Assembly (NCBI GenBank): GCA_017409915.1
Contig: JAFQRU010000046.1
Location: forward strand, 1 to 10,771
DNA length: 10,771 nucleotides
Source of the DNA: Clostridia bacterium
GTDB taxonomy: Bacteria > Bacillota > Clostridia > Monoglobales > Monoglobaceae
Direction of reading: 5' to 3'
The translations under genes were made by a program, and so were the position numbers. Position 1 is the stretch's first letter; each line of letters opens with the position of its first letter. Under the pieces are notes generated by a model. That model did not search any database and was not told the DNA's origin. It saw only the letters and a program-made list of their open reading frames with translations. Positions 6,444 to 10,771 of the stretch are shown one piece after another.

Positions 6444-7397
6444 ATGTTTAAGAAACTTAAAAAGATGATTGGAAAAGCAAATAAAATTGCTGTTTTCACT
6501 CATGAAAACCCTGACGGTGATGCCCTTGGAAGCTCATATGCTTTTGCCTTAGGCCTTATTGCCTTAGGGAAACAAGCAAATGTCTTTCTTGGGGACTTTA
6601 AAAAGGATACAAAAGAATACAGAGAAATCTGCGGAAAAGATATGATGAGCGATATTTCCCCGGAGGAGTGCGATTTGCTTGTTGCTCTTGATTGTGCTGA
6701 CTTTAATCGCGTTTCTTTGGGCGGAGCGGAGTTTAAAGGGAAAACCGTGGCTATTGACCACCATATAACCCATAAGCCATACGCAGAGGAAACAATCGTT
6801 GTTGATGCTCCTGCGACAGGGGAGATTGTCTTTGATACCCTGAAAGCATTAAAGGTAAAGATAACTCCTGAAATTGCAAGTAATATCTATATTGCAATCG
6901 CCTGCGATACGGGGAATTTCAAGTACTCATCAGTAACTCCTAAAACTCATCGCATAGTTGCTGACCTTATTGAAAGCGGGGCGGATTTTGCCAAAATTTC
7001 AAGAGAAGTTTTTTATAAACTTACTAAGGAATATCTTGATTTATATGAAACGGCTCTTACTCGTCTCGAATTTTTCTCAGAAGGGAAAGGATGCATAATG
7101 TACCTTTGCGATGAGGATTTTGAAAAGGCGAAAATTGACGAAAACGGAGCAGGAGATATTGTGACCCTTCCCACTAAAATTGTGGGAGTTGAGGTTGGAG
7201 CGTATATCCGAAAAAGAGGAGATGGCTTTAAGGTAAGTCTTCGGTCCAACGAATTTATTGATGTTTCAAAAATCGCCGAAGGCTATGGCGGTGGAGGACA
7301 CATAAGAGCGGCAGGTTTTTCTTCCGAACTCTCTATTGATGAACTTAAAGCTTCCGTTAAGAAAAGCCTTGAAGAGGCTCTTTTAAAGGTGATGTAA
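6444..7397 (+). CDS. nrnA: DHH/DHHA1 phosphoesterase, NrnA-like (nanoRNase / pAp phosphatase)
   Basis: NrnA-type enzymes hydrolyse oligoribonucleotides of a few residues, and many also convert 3'-phosphoadenosine 5'-phosphate to AMP; some relatives cleave pApA or c-di-AMP. The 317-residue length fits. Metal-binding motifs are all present: H20-x3-D24-x-D26 in THENPDGDALGS, D83 in VALDCAD, the D105-H106-H107 triad, and D155 in ACDTGNF. The C-terminal DHHA1 domain holds the substrate-binding GGGGHIRAAGF (282-292). GAGGGG (6433-6438) lies five bases before the ATG. The rbfA-DHH-truB position is the usual one in clostridia. Which substrate dominates cannot be read from the sequence. The stop codon directly abuts the truB ATG. 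Confidence 0.93.
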   Translation: MFKKLKKMIGKANKIAVFTHENPDGDALGSSYAFALGLIALGKQANVFLGDFKKDTKEYREICGKDMMSDISPEECDLLVALDCADFNRVSLGGAEFKGKTVAIDHHITHKPYAEETIVVDAPATGEIVFDTLKALKVKITPEIASNIYIAIACDTGNFKYSSVTPKTHRIVADLIESGADFAKISREVFYKLTKEYLDLYETALTRLEFFSEGKGCIMYLCDEDFEKAKIDENGAGDIVTLPTKIVGVEVGAYIRKRGDGFKVSLRSNEFIDVSKIAEGYGGGGHIRAAGFSSELSIDELKASVKKSLEEALLKVM

Positions 7398-8285
7398 ATG
7401 GACGGAATTATAAATGTTAACAAGCCTCTTGGAATAACATCTCATGATGTTGTTTATAGACTGAGAAAAATTCTTGGTATTAAAAAAATCGGTCATACGG
7501 GGACACTTGACCCTGATGCCGAGGGCGTTTTGCCAATGTGTATCGGCAGGGGGACAAAGCTTGCCGAGGAGCTTACAGCCAAGGAAAAGCAGTATCTTGC
7601 TGAGCTTACATTAGGGATTGTTACCGATACTCAGGATATAAGCGGAGAGGTTTTGGAAAGACAAGATGTTTCTCTGAATGAAGAGAAAATAAAAGAGGCA
7701 ATTATGTCCTTTGTTGGGGATATAGAGCAGGTTCCACCTATGTATTCCGCAGTTAAAGTGGACGGTAAAAAGCTTTATGAACTTGCAAGAGAGGGCAAAA
7801 CGGTTGAGCTTGCCCCAAGACCCGTAACGATTTTTGCAATTGATATTCAAAGCGTTGATTTGAGGGAAAACAAAGTCACCTTTTTGGTTGACTGTTCAAA
7901 GGGGACATACATAAGAACCCTTTGCCACGATATAGGTAAAAAGCTTGGCTGTGGCGGAGTTATGTCTGCCCTTAAAAGAACTCGCTCAGGGGATTTTAAA
8001 ATTGAAAATGCCTTTACCTTAGAAGAAGTAGAGGAAAAGGCGAAGAATAACGATTTTTCATTTTTAATTGGTATTGATGTGGTTTTATCCCATTATGATA
8101 AAGTTGTTTTAGCCGACAGAAACGCTAGAAGACTTTGCAATGGGATAGAAGTAAAGCTAAACGGAATAGAAGATGAAAAAATCTTCAGGGTGTACGATGA
8201 ACAAGGAAAATTCCTTGCTCTTTGCACCATTTTCGGCGGAAAGGTAAAAGTGCTGCGCGCTTTTTACGGGGAGGCTCCTAAATGA
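7398..8285 (+). CDS. truB: tRNA pseudouridine(55) synthase TruB
   Basis: TruB isomerises U55 in the T-loop of elongator tRNAs and also acts as a tRNA-folding chaperone. The product has 295 residues. It shows the N-terminal GIINVNKPLGITSHDVV, the catalytic motif GHTGTLDPDAEGVL with nucleophile Asp38, the YLAELTLGIVTDTQD strand-turn, QVPPMYSAVKVDGKKLYELAR, and CSKGTYIRTLCHDIG. The C-terminal region (about 230-295) resembles the short TruB_C/PUA-like tail of Firmicutes. The ATG follows the upstream stop with no gap. Its ribosome binding site AAAGGTGA (7385-7392) lies inside the preceding gene, which implies translational coupling. It overlaps ribF by ATGA. Confidence 0.97.
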   Translation: MDGIINVNKPLGITSHDVVYRLRKILGIKKIGHTGTLDPDAEGVLPMCIGRGTKLAEELTAKEKQYLAELTLGIVTDTQDISGEVLERQDVSLNEEKIKEAIMSFVGDIEQVPPMYSAVKVDGKKLYELAREGKTVELAPRPVTIFAIDIQSVDLRENKVTFLVDCSKGTYIRTLCHDIGKKLGCGGVMSALKRTRSGDFKIENAFTLEEVEEKAKNNDFSFLIGIDVVLSHYDKVVLADRNARRLCNGIEVKLNGIEDEKIFRVYDEQGKFLALCTIFGGKVKVLRAFYGEAPK

Positions 8286-9190
8286 GAAAAATTTTCGGTT
8301 CAGAGAATTTGAAAATTGAAAACAGTTCAGTGGCATTAGGCAATTTTGATGCAATCCATAAAGGACATATTGCGATAATTTCCGATATGCTGAGTTTTTC
8401 CAGGGAACACGAACTTTTGCCCGTTGTTTATATGTTTAAGGATAGCCCCAATAAAGGAGAACTAGGCATAAACTCTTTGGAGAAACGCCTCGAAATCCTT
8501 GAAAAAATGGGCGTCGAGGTTGCCGTTATTGAGGAGTTTAACAATGTTAAAAATATCCCCTATGATGAATTCATAGAGGAATACGTTAAAAACCGTATGG
8601 ACGCAAAAGCCGTTTTTGTCGGCTTTAATTATCGTTTTGGCAAAGGGGCTCAAGGAGATGCAAAAAGACTTGAAGAACTTTGCAAAAAGGATAATATTGA
8701 TGTATTCATAAAGGACTGCATTAAAATTGACGGAGTTACAGTTTCAAGCTCAAAGATAAAAGAATTTATCACAGAGGGAGAAATGGAAACGGCGAAGGAG
8801 TTTATGACTCGTGGTTTTTCTATTAGAGGAACTGTTATAAAAGGTAAACAACTCGGAAGAACCATCGGCTTTCCCACAGCAAACATTGAATATCCGGCTG
8901 GAGCTATCCTTCCAAAAGAGGGAGTATACATAACTCTTTGCAAAATCGGAGAAAATAAGTATTGTTCTATTACTAATGTAGGAGAAAAACCTACTGTTTC
9001 CGATGAAAGAAAGAACATCGAAACTGCAATAGGAGATTTTGATGCCGATATCTATGGAGAGCAGATTGAAATAGAATTTTTTAGTAGAATAAGAGATATA
9101 AGCAAATTCGAAAGCCTTGATAAGTTGAAGGAACAACTTTCCGAGGATATGAATATGGCAAAAAGCTTTTTTGATGCAGTAAAAGAATAA
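8282..9190 (+). CDS. ribF: Bifunctional riboflavin kinase / FAD synthetase RibF
   Basis: RibF phosphorylates riboflavin to FMN (C-terminal domain) and adenylates FMN to FAD (N-terminal nucleotidyltransferase domain). At 302 residues it is normal in length. N-terminal motifs are present but altered: GNFDAIHKGH (20-29), where GxFDGxHxGH is usual; MFKDSP (51-56), where a TFxPHP-type sequence is usual; GFNYRFGKGAQGD; and SSSKIK (155-160) in place of SSTxIR. The kinase half looks standard: GTVIKGKQLGRTIGFPTANI (183-202) including the PTAN metal/ATP motif, and NVGEKPTV. GGGGAGG (8268-8274) lies 7 bases before the ATG, inside truB, and the genes overlap by 4 bases. Kinase activity is therefore likely; full FAD synthetase activity is probable but less certain. 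Confidence 0.92.
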   Translation: MRKIFGSENLKIENSSVALGNFDAIHKGHIAIISDMLSFSREHELLPVVYMFKDSPNKGELGINSLEKRLEILEKMGVEVAVIEEFNNVKNIPYDEFIEEYVKNRMDAKAVFVGFNYRFGKGAQGDAKRLEELCKKDNIDVFIKDCIKIDGVTVSSSKIKEFITEGEMETAKEFMTRGFSIRGTVIKGKQLGRTIGFPTANIEYPAGAILPKEGVYITLCKIGENKYCSITNVGEKPTVSDERKNIETAIGDFDADIYGEQIEIEFFSRIRDISKFESLDKLKEQLSEDMNMAKSFFDAVKE

Positions 9191-9225
9191 TATTGATTTA
9201 TTAAGGAATAATTTAGCAAAAACAG

Positions 9226-9254
9226 TTGACATCTTGGAAAAGATGTGTTATTAT
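9226..9254 (+). promoter_or_regulatory. Strong sigma-A promoter for rpsO(-pnp)
   Basis: Perfect -35 TTGACA (9226-9231), 17-base spacer, and -10 TATTAT (9249-9254), five of six to consensus. Transcription should begin near 9261, giving a leader of about 88 bases. No terminator-like hairpin lies between ribF and this promoter, so readthrough from the upstream operon probably adds to it. The spacer is unusual in containing a perfect inverted repeat (separate entry). Confidence 0.85.
9229..9246. repeat. Perfect 7-bp inverted repeat filling the rpsO promoter spacer
   Basis: ACATCTT (9229-9235), GGAA, AAGATGT (9240-9246): an exact palindrome with a 4-base centre. It starts within the -35 hexamer and ends two bases before the -10. 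The position is that of a repressor operator, but no regulator is identified and the match could be coincidence. Confidence 0.5.
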
Positions 9255-9271
9255 TAGAAGGCTGTATAACC

Positions 9272-9318
9272 TAAGGCTTGGTATGGGGGAATAGAACTCC
9301 GCCTCACACTATGCTTTA
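9272..9318 (+). promoter_or_regulatory. Structured rpsO leader, candidate S15 autoregulatory RNA
   Basis: The left strand 9272-9285 pairs with 9305-9318 by hand folding: UAAGGC with GCUUUA, UGGU with ACUA, and UG with CA, separated by a U-U and an A-C mismatch. An apical GGGG/CUCC helix (9286-9289 with 9297-9300) tops it. The pairs G9280-U9310 and G9281-C9309 stack to form a G-U/G-C step, the type of motif ribosomal protein S15 recognises in 16S rRNA and in several known rpsO leaders. It lies 18 bases before the GGAGGT site of rpsO. The fold is hand-derived and autoregulation is inferred. Confidence 0.45.
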
Positions 9319-9348
9319 AGGGGATAAAAATTTTTGGAGGTATAAAAA

Positions 9349-9612
9349 ATGTTAAAAGAAAGAAAGCAAGAAATTATCAAGCAGTTTGCAACTCACGAAG
9401 GCGACACAGGTTCTCCTGAGGTTCAGATTGCAATCCTTACTGAAAGAATCAATGAACTTAATGAACATCTTAAAGTTCATAAGAAGGATCATCATTCCCG
9501 CCGCGGTCTTTTAAAGATGGTTGGTGTTAGAAGAAACTTCTTAGCTTACTTACAGAAGAACGATATCGAAAGATACCGTGCTATTGTAAATGCACTTGGT
9601 TTAAGACACTAA
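9349..9612 (+). CDS. rpsO: 30S ribosomal protein S15
   Basis: S15 is a primary binder of the 16S rRNA central domain (helices 20-22) and forms an intersubunit bridge. The 87-residue, four-helix protein matches the family throughout: KQEIIKQFATHEGDTGSPEVQIAILTERI, the invariant LKVHKKDHHSRRGL, and LLKMVGVRRNFLAYLQKND with the C-terminal YRAIVNALGLRH. GGAGGT (9336-9341) lies 7 bases before the ATG. It has its own strong promoter and structured leader, and is followed by pnp in the order conserved across most bacteria. Confidence 0.99.
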   Translation: MLKERKQEIIKQFATHEGDTGSPEVQIAILTERINELNEHLKVHKKDHHSRRGLLKMVGVRRNFLAYLQKNDIERYRAIVNALGLRH

Positions 9613-9625
9613 AAAATAAATAAGG

Positions 9626-9655
9626 GTAAGTCTTTGCCGTATGGCAAGGACTTGC
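9626..9655 (+). terminator. 13-bp stem-loop after rpsO; weak or partial terminator/attenuator
   Basis: Left arm 9626-9638 (GTAAGTCTTTGCC) and right arm 9643-9655 (GGCAAGGACTTGC) form 13 consecutive pairs, two of them G-U, around a GTAT loop. It starts 13 bases after the rpsO stop. The downstream sequence TTGCTATTAAAAT lacks a run of U, so on the + strand it is a poor intrinsic terminator and may instead protect the rpsO 3' end or be a processing site. On the - strand the same stem would be followed by CCTTATTTATTTTTT, a much better U-tract, although no - strand gene ends here. Confidence 0.4.
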
Positions 9656-9687
9656 TTGCTATTAAAATAAAAATTTGGGGTTTGTTA

Positions 9688-9742
9688 TTTAGCAGTTAGA
9701 AATACTCTTTTATGAGGCAAAAGACTATTTCTAAGTGCTAAG
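9688..9742 (+). promoter_or_regulatory. Long near-perfect stem-loop in the pnp leader, candidate RNase processing/autoregulatory site
   Basis: Arms 9688-9711 and 9719-9742 pair over 22 positions with only a C-C (9705/9725) and a G-G (9695/9735) mismatch and one terminal G-U, around the 7-base loop ATGAGGC. The hairpin ends 16 bases before the AGGAGG (9759-9764) of pnp. In E. coli, a long duplex in the same place is cut by RNase III and the product degraded by PNPase, giving autoregulation. A similar role here is inferred from position and shape only. Confidence 0.6.
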
Positions 9743-9769
9743 CGGCAGACCCGAACATAGGAGGAAAAT

Positions 9770-10771
9770 ATGTTTAATTTTAAAACTTTTGAAACAGAAG
9801 TTGCGGGCAGAAAGCTTGTTATCGAAAACGGTAAGATGGCTGGCCTTGCAAATGGTGCTGTTATGGTAAGATACGGCGATACTGCTGTTATGGTTGCCGC
9901 AACTGCATCTCCAAAGCCAAGAGACGGGATTGATTTCTTCCCTCTTAGCATTGACTATGAAGAAAAGATGTATGCTGTTGGTAAAATCCCAGGAAGCTTT
10001 ATGAAGAGAGAAGGCAAGCCTTCTGAAAACTCTATCTTAACAGCTAGAGTTATCGACAGACCAATGCGTCCTTTATTCCCAAAGGATTTAAGAAACGATG
10101 TTTCTATCGTTGCAACAGTTATGTCAGTTGAGCAGGATAATGCTCCTGAATTCTGTGCTATGATTGGTGCGTCTGCGGCTGTATCAATTTCTGATATTCC
10201 ATTTAACGGCCCAATCGCTGCTGTTTATGTTGGCTTGGTTGACGGCGAATTTGTTATCAACCCAACTCTTGAGCAGAGAGAGAAGAGCGACCTTAACTTA
10301 ACAGTTGCAGGTAGCGCAGCTAAGGTTGTTATGATTGAAGCAGGAGCTAACGAAGTTCCTGAAGATGTTATGTATGACGCAATTATGTTTGCTCATGAAG
10401 AAATCAAGAAAATTGTTGCTTTCATTAAGACAATTCAGGATGAAATTGGCAAGCCTAAGTTTGAATATGAGCATATAACAGTTGACGAAGTTCTCTTTAA
10501 CGATATTAAGGAATATGCTGAAGATATGGTTAAAGAAGCTATGGATACAGACGATAAAACTGTTCGTGATGACAGACTTAAAGTTGTTTATGAAAAGGTT
10601 TATGAATACTTTGAAGAAAAGTATCCGGTTGATGAATATCAGGGACAGATTGACGAAGCTTTATATAAGCTCCAGAAGACTGTTGTTAGAAGATGGCTCT
10701 TAGATGAAGGTAAGCGTGTTGACGGCAGAACAATTGATCAGCTCCGTCCGCTTGCAGCAGAAGTTGGTCTC
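9770..10771 (+). CDS. pnp: Polyribonucleotide nucleotidyltransferase (PNPase), N-terminal part; 3' end outside the window
   Basis: PNPase degrades RNA 3' to 5' by phosphorolysis, and can run in reverse to add tails. 334 residues are visible of about 700 in the family; the frame is open at the right edge. The protein begins MFNFKTFETEVAGRKLVIENGK. The first RNase PH domain shows GAVMVRYGDTAVMV, the conserved DFFPLSIDYEEKMYAVGKIP, SFMKREGKPSE, LTARVIDRPMRPLFP, and the NPT segment. An all-helical linker follows (about 235-310), then the start of the second RNase PH domain at GKRVDGRTIDQLRPLAAEVG. AGGAGG (9759-9764) lies 5 bases before the ATG. The missing second PH, KH and S1 domains should lie beyond the window. 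Co-transcription with rpsO is likely, since I see no separate promoter. Confidence 0.97.
   Translation, partial: MFNFKTFETEVAGRKLVIENGKMAGLANGAVMVRYGDTAVMVAATASPKPRDGIDFFPLSIDYEEKMYAVGKIPGSFMKREGKPSENSILTARVIDRPMRPLFPKDLRNDVSIVATVMSVEQDNAPEFCAMIGASAAVSISDIPFNGPIAAVYVGLVDGEFVINPTLEQREKSDLNLTVAGSAAKVVMIEAGANEVPEDVMYDAIMFAHEEIKKIVAFIKTIQDEIGKPKFEYEHITVDEVLFNDIKEYAEDMVKEAMDTDDKTVRDDRLKVVYEKVYEYFEEKYPVDEYQGQIDEALYKLQKTVVRRWLLDEGKRVDGRTIDQLRPLAAEVGL

Noticed and set aside
8750..9232. 160-codon open frame on the - strand opposite ribF
   Set aside because: Its residue make-up (many Phe, Ser, Tyr, Ile) is what the complement of an A-rich coding gene gives, and the + strand frame is clearly RibF.
10482..10703. 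73-codon + strand frame within pnp
   Set aside because: It is out of frame with the PNPase reading frame, which is continuous from 9770 to the window end with family motifs throughout.
1..10771. Undescribed defence, mobile or biosynthetic system
   Set aside because: Every open stretch above about 160 bases is occupied by a recognisable conserved housekeeping gene on one strand; there are no transposase, integrase, toxin, CRISPR or repeat-array signals.

Overview
The window is a compact, one-directional stretch of bacterial housekeeping genes; every gene I can support is on the + strand. Moderate-to-low GC, strong GGAGG-type ribosome binding sites, near-consensus sigma-A promoters and the gene order rimP-nusA-ylxR-ylxQ-infB-rbfA-(DHH phosphoesterase)-truB-ribF-rpsO-pnp point to a Firmicute. 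The nrdR beside the cluster, the long variant PRPP synthetase and the short NusA suggest class Clostridia, probably an uncultured gut-type lineage. That placement is inferred from protein character and gene order, not from a database search.

Layout. 1-1119: 3' portion of a PRPP synthetase-family gene, open at the left edge. 1143-1598: nrdR. A strong promoter whose -35 hexamer overlaps the nrdR stop codon then starts the rimP-nusA transcription unit, with a perfect 10-bp hairpin in its leader. 1714-9190: eight tightly packed genes after rimP (nusA, ylxR, ylxQ, infB, rbfA, nrnA-like, truB, ribF). Gaps run from 25 bp down to 0, with overlaps at ylxR/ylxQ (8 bp) and truB/ribF (ATGA). 9191-9348: a second strong promoter and an RNA-structured leader before rpsO (9349-9612). 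9613-9769: a 157-base spacer holding two large stem-loops before pnp, which runs off the right edge at residue 334.

How the genes fit together. The cluster builds and starts the translation machinery and links it to RNA polymerase: RimP and RbfA mature the 30S subunit, NusA controls elongation and termination, IF2 starts translation, TruB modifies tRNA U55 and S15 assembles the 30S platform. RnpM/YlxR and YlxQ are small RNA-binding partners. The DHH phosphoesterase finishes RNA decay (nanoRNA or pAp), PNPase degrades and polyadenylates RNA, and RibF makes FMN/FAD. PRPP synthetase and NrdR concern nucleotide supply.

I see no mobile element, CRISPR array, tRNA/rRNA gene or new defence-like system. 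The parts worth a second look are the untranslated leaders of rimP, rpsO and pnp, a palindrome lodged inside the rpsO promoter, a possible internal promoter in rimP, and unusual active-site motifs in RibF and the PRPP synthetase.
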